Part shown: positions 36,134-45,992 of the stretch, one piece after another
How the letters are laid out: each line of letters begins with the position of its first letter
Numbering within the stretch: position 1 is the first letter of the stretch
From: Bacteroidales bacterium
Lineage (GTDB): Bacteria > Bacteroidota > Bacteroidia > Bacteroidales > UBA932
DNA: 64,000 bases
NCBI GenBank assembly: GCA_017626555.1
Contig: JAGAIM010000049.1
Span: forward strand, 32,028-96,027
Direction of reading: 5' to 3'
Position numbers and translations under genes: made by a program
The notes under the pieces: model-generated
Database searches by the model: none
Told to the model about the DNA's origin: nothing
The model's input: only the letters and a program-made list of their open reading frames with translations

Positions 36134-37807
36134 ATGCTCGCCGCGCTTCAGGTAAAGAATTACGTGTTGATAGACTCTCTGGAGATTGATTTTCCGGAGG
36201 GTCTGATCATTATTACGGGGCAGACCGGAGCCGGCAAATCCATTCTTCTTGGAGCATTGTCCCTTGTGATGGGCGCAAAGGCGGATGCCCTGATGGTGTC
36301 TGAAGGTGCCGAGAACTGCGTCGTTGAAGCAGAGTTCGATACGGCAGATCTTTCATTGAGACCCATCCTCGAGGAAAATGAGGTGGAATGGGAAGACGGG
36401 CATATTACGATAAGAAGAGTGGTGAACCGTTCAGGTCGTTCCAGATCCTTTGTGAACGACTCGCCAGTGCCGGTTTCTGTGCTTCAGGAGATATCTTCAA
36501 GGCTTATAGATATACACTCCCAGCACCAGACACTTCTCCTGTCCGACAAGTCTTTCCAATTGGAACTTCTTGATCATTTTGCCGGATGTATGCCGCTTAG
36601 GGAGGAATGCGCCCGCCTGTGGAAATCATTGTCAGGCATCAGGGCGGAACTCCGTGAGACAGAAGATCGGATTGCACGTCTTGCGCAGGAAAGGGACTAC
36701 AACGATTCTCAATTCAGACAACTGGAGTCTGCCGGATTGAGGGAGGGTGAACTTGAGGAACTTGAAGAGGAACAGAAGCAACTTGCCAACGCCGAGGAAA
36801 TCAAGACCGGGCTTTCAGCGGTTGAAGAACTGTTCACATCTGCTTCATCCGGTGGAGAGGTGCTTTCGATGGATGCTTCCCTGAAAGAGGCCGGAAAGAT
36901 ATTGTCGAAAGTGGGAAGATACGTTTCTTCTGTTTCTGAACTTGCAGAAAGGGTTGACTCCTGCCGCAGGGAATTGGATGATATCCTTTCCGATGTTATG
37001 GATATCAATTCGGGAGTCGATCTGTCTCAATCGCGTCTTGAAGAGGTCGAGAACCGTATGTCGCTGATATATGGATTGATGCAGAAACACTCCTGCAGTG
37101 ATATTGCAGATCTCATCGCTTTACGGGACAGACTTTCTGAGACGCTTGCGGACTCTACATTGCTTGAAGAAAAACGCGATAAACTTTCTGCTGAGGCGGA
37201 AAGAACAGGAAAAGAACTTGAAGATGTTGCCGAAAGGCTTCATTCGGCTCGTGCATCATCTGCAGATTCATTTGCTTCCAGCATTCAGGAATCTGTCAGG
37301 TCGATGGAACTTCCGTATGCCATATTTGAGGTGGTGCTTAAGGATGTGCCGGTCTCTGCGGTAGGAAAGGATTCCGTTGAGTTTAGATTTTCATCTACAG
37401 GAAAAAATGCCGTGGATGTGGCGAAATGTGCTTCAGGGGGTGAAATGTCAAGAATTATGCTTGCCCTGAAGTCTATGATGGCAATGTTTGCCAATATGCC
37501 TACAATGATATTCGATGAGATCGATACCGGAGTGTCCGGAAGCGTTGCAGACAAGATGGGCAGGGTTATATGTGATATGGGTTCCCGTATGCAGGTTTTT
37601 GCCATCACTCATCTTCCGCAGGTGGCAGCCAAAGGTTCTGCACATTATATGGTTTCCAAGGATATTGATCCATCGACATCCAAGGCTGTGTCTAGAATTA
37701 CGCTGCTTTCTGATGATCAGAGAGTTATGGAACTTGCCCGTATGCTCAGCGGTTCCGAACTTACGGAGGCTGCGATCGCCAATGCGAAGTCATTGCTTGA
37801 ATATTAA
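36134..37807 (+). CDS. recN: DNA repair protein RecN
   Basis: 557 residues. SMC-like ATPase: Walker A in ITGQTGAGKSILLGALS, long coiled-coil arms (EELEEEQKQLANAEE, ERTGKELEDVAERL), then the ABC signature CASGGEMSRIMLALK and Walker B TMIFDEIDTGVSG. RecN acts in double-strand break repair. It starts 3 bp after rpoZ and its stop is 4 bp before the SusC gene. Confidence 0.95.
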   Translation: MLAALQVKNYVLIDSLEIDFPEGLIIITGQTGAGKSILLGALSLVMGAKADALMVSEGAENCVVEAEFDTADLSLRPILEENEVEWEDGHITIRRVVNRSGRSRSFVNDSPVPVSVLQEISSRLIDIHSQHQTLLLSDKSFQLELLDHFAGCMPLREECARLWKSLSGIRAELRETEDRIARLAQERDYNDSQFRQLESAGLREGELEELEEEQKQLANAEEIKTGLSAVEELFTSASSGGEVLSMDASLKEAGKILSKVGRYVSSVSELAERVDSCRRELDDILSDVMDINSGVDLSQSRLEEVENRMSLIYGLMQKHSCSDIADLIALRDRLSETLADSTLLEEKRDKLSAEAERTGKELEDVAERLHSARASSADSFASSIQESVRSMELPYAIFEVVLKDVPVSAVGKDSVEFRFSSTGKNAVDVAKCASGGEMSRIMLALKSMMAMFANMPTMIFDEIDTGVSGSVADKMGRVICDMGSRMQVFAITHLPQVAAKGSAHYMVSKDIDPSTSKAVSRITLLSDDQRVMELARMLSGSELTEAAIANAKSLLEY

Positions 37808-37811
37808 GACT

Positions 37812-40800
37812 ATGAAAAAGATATTTGCTGTGCTTTTTCTGCTGTCCGCAGTTTGTCTTTGTGCTGCCGGACAACAGAAGACGGTTGTCTTGAAGGGACG
37901 TGTCATCGATTCTTCGGACGGGTATCCTCTGATCGGAGTATCCGTTATTGTTGCTGGAACCGATGGCGGAACTTTTACCGATGTAGATGGTAATTATGAA
38001 CTTGAGGTCCCCTCATCCGGTTGTGATGTGTCGTTTACTTATGTCGGTTATGAAGAAGTTGTAAAACGATACACATCCAAAAATGCATCTTCCTTTTCAA
38101 GGATAGTGATGTTTATGGATGCCACGGAACTTGAGGATGTCATTGTTACTGGTGTATATGAGCGCAAGAAGGAAAGTTTTACAGGTGCTTCGGCCACTTT
38201 CAAGACAGATCAACTCAAGGCTGTCGGTTCCAATAATGTCCTTCAGAGTCTCAAGACTCTCGACCCTTCGTTCAAGATGATGGAAAGTACGCAGTTCGGT
38301 TCCAATCCCAATATGATGCCGGATGTGGAGATACGAGGCAAGACAAGCGTTATGGGACTGAAGGAGGAGTATGGTACCGATCCCAATCAGCCGCTGTTCA
38401 TACTTGACGGCTTCGAGACCACTCTTGAGACGATAATGAATCTTAATATGAACCGTGTGGCATCAGTTACGATTCTCAAGGATGCCGCATCTACTGCAAT
38501 CTATGGTTCTAAGGCTTCCAACGGTGTTGTGGTGATAGAGACCAAGGCACCGGCCAGAGGACGTCTCCAACTTTCATACAAAGGCGATTTCGGACTTTCG
38601 CTGGCAGATCTGACTGATTATAATCTTATGAATGCCCGTGAAAAACTCGAATTCGAGACCCTGGCCGGAGTGTATAAGGATAATTCATCAGATCCGTTCG
38701 CCCAGATCCGTCTGGACAATCTCCGTAATGAAAGACTTAAAGAGATTGAGCGCGGGGTGGATACATACTGGCTCAGCGAGCCGGTAAGGACAGGTTTCAC
38801 GCATAAGCATAATATATATGCAGAGGGCGGTGAGGACAAGATACGATATGGCATAGGTTTGAGTTACGGTGATGTTGATGGTGTGATGAAAGGGTCTGAC
38901 CGTCAGACACTTGAGGGTAATGTAGATCTTATATACAGAACCGGAAAGTTCCAGTTCAGCAACAAATTGTCGATCGATTGGCTTGAGACATCCAATCCTG
39001 TGGTATCTTTTGCTGATTATGCATACGCCAATCCTTATTACAGGAAGTCCGATGCAAGATATCTCTACTATCCGGAAGAAGGAATCGATGATTATCCGGT
39101 GGCGAACCCTTTGTGGAATGCAGGTCTTAACAATTGGGATAAAGCGAATGGCTTCGGCTTTACTAACAATTTCATTTTCGAGTGGTTTATGGCTGAGTCT
39201 CTCCGTATGAGGGCTAAGTTCGGATTGACAAAGTCGGGAGATACGGAGCAGATGCGTCTGTCCCCTTTGCATACCAGTTTCGATGACGTCGGTGAAACTG
39301 AAAAAGGATTGTACAGCCATACGCGTATCGATCAGATAGCCTATGAGGGAGATGTCTCCTTGACTTTCGGAAAAGTCCTCGCAGATAAGCATCAGTTGAA
39401 TGCTGTAGGAGGCTTCAATTTCAGTGCAAGCAATCAGCAGGTATATGGATATTCGGCGAACGGGTTCACAGATGACCAGTTTGATGCTCCGTCGTTTGCA
39501 AACGGTTATCCTGCAGATGATAAGCCTGATTATAGCGAAAGTATGAAAAGAGCCGCAAGTTTCTATATAAACGGAGGTTATGTGTATGACGACAGATATC
39601 TTGCCGATTTCAATTATCGTCTTGACGGGGCATCTATGTTCGGAACCGGCAACCGTTTCAGAAATACCTGGTCTGTGGGAGCGGGATGGAATATTCATAG
39701 GGAACATTTCCTTCGTGACAATGAGTTCCTGACATTCCTGAAACTCAGAGGCTCTGTCGGTAATCCGGGAAATCAGAATTTTTCAGCCTATCAGGCTTTC
39801 TCTACCTACAAGTTCAACGGGTGGATGACGAATATCTTTGGTACCGGTGTGATCCTCAATGCATTAGGTAATGCTGGCCTGGCCTGGCAGGAAACTGTCA
39901 ATTATGATGTCGGTGCAGATATCACATTCTGGGGAGAACGTGTCAATATAACATTGGATTATTACTGGAAGGACACCGATCCTCTTCTTGCCATCATAAC
40001 GACTCCAGGATCGATGGGCGTGACTAGTGTGGCGATGAATGCAGGAAGTCAGAAAACGCAAGGCTGGGAGGCGACTTTCAGGATATCTCCTGTATATATT
40101 CCGTCTGAAAGAATCAATTGGAATATAAGTTTCAATGCGACCAGTGCAAAGTCACGTTACGACGGTATAGGAAATTCATTCAGTGCTCTGAACGAAAGCG
40201 GCAAGACGTCTCTGGTAGGTACTACACGTTATTATGACGGGGGTAGTCCTACAGCCATCTGGGCTGTGCGTTCTGCAGGAATAGATCCTGCCACAGGCCG
40301 GGAATTGTTCATCAGGAAGGATGGAACATATTCCTTTACTTACGATGTCAATGATGAGGTTGTCGTCGGAGATACTCAGCCTAAGGTGGAGGGTATATTC
40401 GGAACTACTCTTTATTTCAAGGGATTTTCTGCGGGATGCCATTTCCGTTACAGGTGGGGTGGTCAGGTGTTCAATACGTCTTTATTCCAGAAGGTTGAGA
40501 ACATAGGTACCGAGGATGTATATAACAACCAGGATAAACGTGCTCTGTATGACCGCTGGTCGGAAAGCAATCGCGAGGCTTATTTCAAGGGAATTTCTAT
40601 GGTGCAGAAGACGGAGAAGTCCTCTCGTTTCGTGATGGATGATAATGCGTTGATAGGTGAATCCTTCAATCTGGGATATGAGTTCCCGGACAGGCTCATA
40701 AGGAAGATGAGGATATCTGCTTTGAATCTGCAGTTGACGATGACAGATGCATTTCGTGCAACTTCGGTGAGAGTGGAACGAGGCATAGATTATCCATTTG

Positions 40801-40838
40801 CCAGGACTGTGACTCTGGCTGTAGGTGTAACATTCTAA
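37812..40838 (+). CDS. SusC/RagA family TonB-linked outer membrane protein
   Basis: 1008 residues from MKKIFAVLFLLSAVCLCAAG; the longer frame overlaps recN and is rejected. Signal peptide, carboxypeptidase-regulatory-like domain (VVLKGRVIDSSDGYPLIGVS), plug domain with PLFILDGF and SVTILKDAASTAIYGSKASN, then the 22-strand barrel ending in a C-terminal aromatic residue (VGVTF). It imports a large ligand together with the SusD lipoprotein that follows. There is no room for a promoter between recN and this gene except inside recN. Confidence 0.94.
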   Translation: MKKIFAVLFLLSAVCLCAAGQQKTVVLKGRVIDSSDGYPLIGVSVIVAGTDGGTFTDVDGNYELEVPSSGCDVSFTYVGYEEVVKRYTSKNASSFSRIVMFMDATELEDVIVTGVYERKKESFTGASATFKTDQLKAVGSNNVLQSLKTLDPSFKMMESTQFGSNPNMMPDVEIRGKTSVMGLKEEYGTDPNQPLFILDGFETTLETIMNLNMNRVASVTILKDAASTAIYGSKASNGVVVIETKAPARGRLQLSYKGDFGLSLADLTDYNLMNAREKLEFETLAGVYKDNSSDPFAQIRLDNLRNERLKEIERGVDTYWLSEPVRTGFTHKHNIYAEGGEDKIRYGIGLSYGDVDGVMKGSDRQTLEGNVDLIYRTGKFQFSNKLSIDWLETSNPVVSFADYAYANPYYRKSDARYLYYPEEGIDDYPVANPLWNAGLNNWDKANGFGFTNNFIFEWFMAESLRMRAKFGLTKSGDTEQMRLSPLHTSFDDVGETEKGLYSHTRIDQIAYEGDVSLTFGKVLADKHQLNAVGGFNFSASNQQVYGYSANGFTDDQFDAPSFANGYPADDKPDYSESMKRAASFYINGGYVYDDRYLADFNYRLDGASMFGTGNRFRNTWSVGAGWNIHREHFLRDNEFLTFLKLRGSVGNPGNQNFSAYQAFSTYKFNGWMTNIFGTGVILNALGNAGLAWQETVNYDVGADITFWGERVNITLDYYWKDTDPLLAIITTPGSMGVTSVAMNAGSQKTQGWEATFRISPVYIPSERINWNISFNATSAKSRYDGIGNSFSALNESGKTSLVGTTRYYDGGSPTAIWAVRSAGIDPATGRELFIRKDGTYSFTYDVNDEVVVGDTQPKVEGIFGTTLYFKGFSAGCHFRYRWGGQVFNTSLFQKVENIGTEDVYNNQDKRALYDRWSESNREAYFKGISMVQKTEKSSRFVMDDNALIGESFNLGYEFPDRLIRKMRISALNLQLTMTDAFRATSVRVERGIDYPFARTVTLAVGVTF

Positions 40839-40851
40839 AGTGTAGGGGATT

Positions 40852-42303
40852 ATGAGAAGATTTACTTTGATTTTGACAATGACCGCCGGTCTCCTACTTG
40901 CTGCAGGATGTGCCGGATGGCTTGATGTAAAGCCATACGATAAGATCGCCCAGGATGAACTGCTTTCTTCTGAAGAGGGATATATGAAACTCCTGAACGG
41001 AGTGTATGTGGAACTCAACCGGGATATGTTGTATGGTGCCGCTCTTTCTGTTGAGATGATAGAGGTGATGGGAGGCGCATATACAATAGGTACAGACAAT
41101 TCCGTGTGGGGTAACTATCGTGACCTTTCGGAATATGAATATGGCACTCAGTACTGGAGGGCGAGACTCAACGAGACTTGGGACAAGGCATATTCGCTTA
41201 TCCTTAACTGCAATCTCCTTCTCGAGAATATAGATGCCGACAGGGCTCTGTTTTCAGATGACAATTACAGAATGATAAAAGGTGAAGCCCTGGCTATGAG
41301 GGCTATGCTGCATTTCGATATGCTGCGTCTATTCGGCCCGGTGTTTTCGCGCAATCCTCAGCAGGTAAGCATACCTTACTATAAGGCATATACAGTGGTG
41401 CCTAACAGTGCTCTTCCGGCATCAGAGGTGGCCGGGCTTATTACAGATGATCTTCTGGAAGCGCGTATCCTTCTTGCCAATGATCCTGTAAGGACAGAGG
41501 GAGTGAGGATGGAGCAGCCTGCGGACGGATCTTCCAATTTCCTTCACTACCGTAATCTTCGCCTGAACTGGTATGCCGTGTCGGCACTTCTGGCTCGTTC
41601 AAGTCTCTATTTCGGTGATAAGGAGTCTGCGGCGAAATATTCGATGGAAGTGATAAAGTCAGTAGATGAAGGTATATTTTCATTCGTTGACAAATCTCTG
41701 GTAACAGGTTCTCCTGATGATCCGGACAGGATTTTCTCATCGGAAGTCATATTTGCACTTTCACATTCTCAGAGAAATTCTTTGTTCAGGAATTATTACG
41801 ATCCCAGCCGTATTCCCAATTATGTTTTCAGGATGGATAATGACCTGATGGGTAATATTGTTTTCGGAGGTGGTGCCCTGACAGGAGGAAATCAGGATGA
41901 TTATCGGTACAGGGTCAATTGGATGGCAACTGGAGCAAACAGATACTTCTATAAATATTCCGATATGGTGGATACCGGAAACATCCGCAACACTATGATA
42001 CCGATGATCAGGCTTGGAGAGATGTATCTGATTGCTGCGGAGTCTGTTTCGGATGACATTGCAGCAGGTGCTCCATTTGTGAACATACTCCGTTCCAACA
42101 GGGGAGTGAACAATATATCCGAACTTACACGGGAAATCCTCCAGTATGAATATATCAGGGAACTGTACGGAGAAGGACAGTTGTTCTATATGTACAAGAG
42201 GATGTATTCTCCGGTTATGTTTTCTTCTGTCGCATCGATGAATCCGGAGCCGAGCGACAAGATATTTGTGGTACCGCTTCCGGACAGTGAGACAGAAAAC
42301 TGA
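40852..42303 (+). CDS. SusD/RagB family nutrient-binding lipoprotein
   Basis: 483 residues with lipobox LLAAGC. The N-terminal SusD-like helical part (WLDVKPYDKIAQDELLSSEEG, MRAMLHFDMLRLFGPVF) and C-terminal RagB/SusD part (IPMIRLGEMYLIAAE, EYIRELYGEGQLF) are both clear. It forms the lid on the SusC barrel. The next gene starts 4 bp later. Confidence 0.93.
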   Translation: MRRFTLILTMTAGLLLAAGCAGWLDVKPYDKIAQDELLSSEEGYMKLLNGVYVELNRDMLYGAALSVEMIEVMGGAYTIGTDNSVWGNYRDLSEYEYGTQYWRARLNETWDKAYSLILNCNLLLENIDADRALFSDDNYRMIKGEALAMRAMLHFDMLRLFGPVFSRNPQQVSIPYYKAYTVVPNSALPASEVAGLITDDLLEARILLANDPVRTEGVRMEQPADGSSNFLHYRNLRLNWYAVSALLARSSLYFGDKESAAKYSMEVIKSVDEGIFSFVDKSLVTGSPDDPDRIFSSEVIFALSHSQRNSLFRNYYDPSRIPNYVFRMDNDLMGNIVFGGGALTGGNQDDYRYRVNWMATGANRYFYKYSDMVDTGNIRNTMIPMIRLGEMYLIAAESVSDDIAAGAPFVNILRSNRGVNNISELTREILQYEYIRELYGEGQLFYMYKRMYSPVMFSSVASMNPEPSDKIFVVPLPDSETEN

Positions 42304-42307
42304 TAGT

Positions 42308-43060
42308 ATGAGACTCAGATTCATATTTCTTGTCGTGATTTCTCTTTCCTTGATTTCGTGTCAGGAGAGGAATCCGTCCTTGTTCGATGATATCTCGGGG
42401 GTCTATTTCAATAATCTATCCTCTACGATGATGCTTACGGACAGTATAGGTGTGACGTTCGTGTATGAAAAGGAAGATTATCTTGAAGTGCCTGTGAAAA
42501 TTCAACTTGTCGGCAGGACTTCAAGCGAGCCGCGTCCCGTGGAAGTTTCCGTGAGTTCGGATAATGCCGTTTCCGGTACAGATTTCTTGCTTCCGGACTC
42601 TCCGGTCATTCCGGCTGGGGCTTCTCAGATGGACTATGTAGTCACTCTTCTGAGGACTGAGGCATTGAAGAAGATGGAAAAAAGGATTACTCTTACGATA
42701 CATCCGAACGAGTATTTTGCCCTGCCTGTGACTGAAATGGTCAATGTCGGTGACACTGTCTCCACACTGACCTGCTCTATCTGCTTTTCAGATATGTTCA
42801 CAAAGGCTCCAGCGGCTTGGGATTCCAATCTTGTCGGTGAATTTTCCCAGCAGAAATTCGAACTTATATGCAAGGTCCTGGATATGGATCCTGCTGACTT
42901 CAATGACAATTCTGTGATAACATTGGCAAGGCTTCTATATATTTCGGCAGAGATGACTGCATACGTCGATGGAGAAGTTGAAAAGAAGAATGAGGGTAAA
43001 CCATACGATGAAGATGCTTTTGACCCGGCGACCGGACAACCGTTGAAATTCATTAAGTGA
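42308..43060 (+). CDS. DUF4843 domain lipoprotein
   Basis: 250 residues from MRLRFIFLVVISLSLISC; lipobox SLISC. The start FDDISGVYFNN and the following immunoglobulin-like strands match DUF4843, a family found next to SusC/SusD pairs with PKD-like lipoproteins. It is likely an accessory surface lipoprotein of the import complex. Its TGA overlaps the ATG of the next gene by one base. Confidence 0.8.
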   Translation: MRLRFIFLVVISLSLISCQERNPSLFDDISGVYFNNLSSTMMLTDSIGVTFVYEKEDYLEVPVKIQLVGRTSSEPRPVEVSVSSDNAVSGTDFLLPDSPVIPAGASQMDYVVTLLRTEALKKMEKRITLTIHPNEYFALPVTEMVNVGDTVSTLTCSICFSDMFTKAPAAWDSNLVGEFSQQKFELICKVLDMDPADFNDNSVITLARLLYISAEMTAYVDGEVEKKNEGKPYDEDAFDPATGQPLKFIK

Positions 43061-44622
43061 TGAAAGATCTTTTATATAAAATACTGTTCCTGACATCTGT
43101 CGTTCTGTCTTTTTTCTCTTGTGCTTCTGACGAGGGAAATTATGATTACCGCGATCTGAACGAACTTTCCATTTCAGGACTTTCCGATGCCCAAGTCCTT
43201 ACCTACGACAGACTGGAATTCTCTCCGTCGCTTGGTGACAAGTCTTTGGCAGAGGATGCATATACATACGAATGGAAGGCAGTTGACCGTAATGGTGTCA
43301 ATGAATCATATATGATCGGGGAAAGCAAGAATCTTGATTATGAGGTCACTCTGAGTCCCGGACTGTATTCATTGTTCTTTACAGTTACTGAAAAGACTAC
43401 CGGCTTGTATTGGCAGGAAGAAGTCAGCCTCCTTGTCAGTTCGTCAATGTCGGAAGGGTGGATGGTGCTGTGTTCCGATGCCGGAAGAGCGCGTCTGGAT
43501 GTTATCTCCAGCGTGACCGGAGAAATCTATCGGGATATGCTTGCTTCGAACGGTACTCCTGTCTATAACGGGCCTCGTAAGATCCAGTGGCTTTCCGACA
43601 AGACAGATGAGTCGTCTCCATATTATCTTCTCACAGATGATGGTGCAACAAGACTGGGCAAGGATGATTTCGGCTGGAAGCCTGAATATGATTTCCAATA
43701 CGAGGTGGCTGCACCTGACAGACTTGCCCCATATTCCATTGTTTCGGCCGGATTCGGGAAAGTGGTTGTCAGCGGAACGAAGGCATATTATTGCGAGATT
43801 ATGGGTTTTGACGGACTTTACGGCAGCGCGGTAAACAAGAGTTTTCCGGTGTCGCCGTATGTGGGTGCAAATGTTTCTGCATCGCAGGTTTATGCAGCAG
43901 TATATCTTCTGTATGACACATCGCGGAAGCGCTTTGTCGCATTCTGTCCTCTGTTGTCTTCAAACGATTTGGGCGGTCTTGAACCTTTGATGGATATGGA
44001 TGAGTTCACCCAGGTAGCGGACGGAATGGCAGGCGATGCCGGTGTGGTAGGGATTGCTTTTGATGAGTGGCCGGAAGGAAAGGAACTGCTGTATATGGAA
44101 AATACAAGATATGATCCCGGTAATGCGAAGATGGGGCTGACATACGCTGTGCTGTCTGATGTGAACGGGACATATCTGTATGGAATCCAACTTGGTGATA
44201 TCCTGAGATATGCCGACTGTACATACGTTCTTGGAAAGGGATATTATGGCGATCTTTCGCAATGCAGGAACATAGCGGAGGAGGGTAATCTGTTTGCATT
44301 CAGTTCATTGAAGAATTATATGTATTATTCGTCCGGCAGTGTTGTATATCGCGTGGATCTGTCTGCCGAGCCTTTGCAGGCTCAGGAGATGTTCAGACTT
44401 CAGGGCGAAGAAATCACGTGTCTGAAATTCAATCTGTATCGTAATCCGGAAAATCTGCAGAAGAGTTATGACTTGATAGTGGGCAGTGAAAAGAACGGAG
44501 AGGGCATTCTGAGAGTTTATGAAGGAAACGGATCAGGAGGAGATTTCAGGAATGTAGAACCACAGGTATATGGAGGTTTTGCAAGAATAAAGGATGTGGA
44601 ATTCAAAGAAAGAGTATATTGA
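43060..44622 (+). CDS. PKD-like family lipoprotein
   Basis: 520 residues. Lipobox SFFSC; the beginning SDEGNYDYRDLNELSISG is typical of PKD-like family proteins of SusCD loci, followed by a PKD/Ig-like domain and a larger beta-rich, possibly propeller-like part (MVLCSDAGRARLDVIS). No catalytic motif is recognised. Its role is presumably ligand binding at the cell surface. It overlaps the gene before it by one base and is 2 bp from the next. Confidence 0.78.
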   Translation: MKDLLYKILFLTSVVLSFFSCASDEGNYDYRDLNELSISGLSDAQVLTYDRLEFSPSLGDKSLAEDAYTYEWKAVDRNGVNESYMIGESKNLDYEVTLSPGLYSLFFTVTEKTTGLYWQEEVSLLVSSSMSEGWMVLCSDAGRARLDVISSVTGEIYRDMLASNGTPVYNGPRKIQWLSDKTDESSPYYLLTDDGATRLGKDDFGWKPEYDFQYEVAAPDRLAPYSIVSAGFGKVVVSGTKAYYCEIMGFDGLYGSAVNKSFPVSPYVGANVSASQVYAAVYLLYDTSRKRFVAFCPLLSSNDLGGLEPLMDMDEFTQVADGMAGDAGVVGIAFDEWPEGKELLYMENTRYDPGNAKMGLTYAVLSDVNGTYLYGIQLGDILRYADCTYVLGKGYYGDLSQCRNIAEEGNLFAFSSLKNYMYYSSGSVVYRVDLSAEPLQAQEMFRLQGEEITCLKFNLYRNPENLQKSYDLIVGSEKNGEGILRVYEGNGSGGDFRNVEPQVYGGFARIKDVEFKERVY

Positions 44623-44624
44623 TT

Positions 44625-45992
44625 ATGAGAAACTTTATTACTTGTTTGGCTGCGGTTTTATTATCCGTGGGGTGTTCGGTTTCCGGCAGCAGTGACATCA
44701 TTCTGACTTTTGATGTGACCGGGCAATTATCTGACGAAGTCGTTGTTGTCTATCACAACAAGATATTGACATCGCGTCTTGATGCGCAGGGACATTCCGA
44801 ACTTGTCATCACCGGAGAAGATGCAGTATATGCCAGGCTGTTCTATGCAAGCGACCTGAGTGTATTCAAGCAGATTTATCTTGAGAAAGGTGACAGGGTA
44901 TCTGTAAAGTTCGATGGAAAGGACTTTGACGGAACTTTCTCCTTTGATGGCGACAAGGCTGAAGCAGTGAAGTACCTTAATTCCGTGCATCTTACAGCCC
45001 TTCCTGACGAAGATTATGCTCTTCCGTTCGATCAGTATCTGACTAAGATCGAAGCGAAGGAGAGGGATGCTGTCAAACTTATGAAAGCACACGGTTTGCG
45101 CGATGCGGGCGATTTTGAGGAAATGGAAAAGGGAAGGATAAAGTATTCATACGGGACTCAGATCCTGATGTATCCTCTTGGCCATCGTTATATGGCACAA
45201 GAGGTGGACTATGTGCCCGATGATGCGTATTATTCGGTTCTTGATTCCTATCTCATAGAGAATGCCAAGTGGGCTGCTCTCGACCAGTATCGTGATTTCA
45301 TTGTCGAGGCTGCGCATATTCTGGATGAGCAGAACAGAAGTGTGACTGAAACATATCCTAAGGCTGTTGCTCAGATGAAGTTCATAGCCGACCGTTTTAC
45401 TGACGATAAGGTGAGGAATACTCTTCTTCATTATCTGGCATACGCCTACATAGACAATTTCGGTGTAAAGGATATTACCGATATGGAGAATATATATCGT
45501 ACATACGTCAAGGATACAGTGCTGATGGCCGAGTATGACAAGGTATGCGAGAAATGGAATCTGACCTCTGTGGGCAAGACTTCTCCTGATTTTGAGGCAG
45601 TGGATATAGATGGCAAGGTGCATACTCTTGCCGATTTCCGAGGAAAGTATCTGTATATCGATGTGTGGGCTACCTGGTGCGGTCCGTGCCGTCAGGAACT
45701 GCCTCATCTGAAGGCACTTGAGGAGAAATACAAGGATGCCTGCATAACGTTTCTGAGTCTGTCTGTAGATAGGGAAAAAGACAAATGGGAAAAACGTGTG
45801 AGTGAGGGTGGCTTGGCAGGTAACCAACTGTATCTCGGTTCCGGAAGTCCGTTCCAGACGGCATATCAGATATCGGGGATACCTCGCTTCATTCTGCTCG
45901 ACAAGGAAGGCAGGATAATAGATAATGATGCGCAGCGTCCTTCCGATAAGTACCTGTCTGATACTATTGATGCTCTTGATGGAATAAGATAA
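44625..45992 (+). CDS. TlpA-like thioredoxin-fold lipoprotein
   Basis: 455 residues. Lipobox LSVGC, an N-terminal DUF4369-like beta domain (ITGEDAVYARLFYASD, YLEKGDRVSVKFDG), a helical middle, and a C-terminal thioredoxin domain with WATWCGPCRQELPHL (Cys near residues 352 and 355) and the cis-Pro in SGIPRFILLD. It is probably a periplasmic or surface thiol-disulfide oxidoreductase serving the imported or exported proteins of this locus. The start ATG at 44625 is preferred over an upstream TTG. Confidence 0.85.
   Translation: MRNFITCLAAVLLSVGCSVSGSSDIILTFDVTGQLSDEVVVVYHNKILTSRLDAQGHSELVITGEDAVYARLFYASDLSVFKQIYLEKGDRVSVKFDGKDFDGTFSFDGDKAEAVKYLNSVHLTALPDEDYALPFDQYLTKIEAKERDAVKLMKAHGLRDAGDFEEMEKGRIKYSYGTQILMYPLGHRYMAQEVDYVPDDAYYSVLDSYLIENAKWAALDQYRDFIVEAAHILDEQNRSVTETYPKAVAQMKFIADRFTDDKVRNTLLHYLAYAYIDNFGVKDITDMENIYRTYVKDTVLMAEYDKVCEKWNLTSVGKTSPDFEAVDIDGKVHTLADFRGKYLYIDVWATWCGPCRQELPHLKALEEKYKDACITFLSLSVDREKDKWEKRVSEGGLAGNQLYLGSGSPFQTAYQISGIPRFILLDKEGRIIDNDAQRPSDKYLSDTIDALDGIR

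Noticed and set aside
37515-37811. 99-codon N-terminal extension of the SusC frame
   Set aside because: It lies within recN in another frame, and a proper signal peptide starts at 37812.
38688-39707. 339-codon minus-strand frame inside the SusC gene
   Set aside because: Antisense to the conserved barrel region; no start context or domain.
45147-45827. 226-codon minus-strand frame inside the TlpA-like gene
   Set aside because: It covers the antisense of the thioredoxin motif; no independent evidence.
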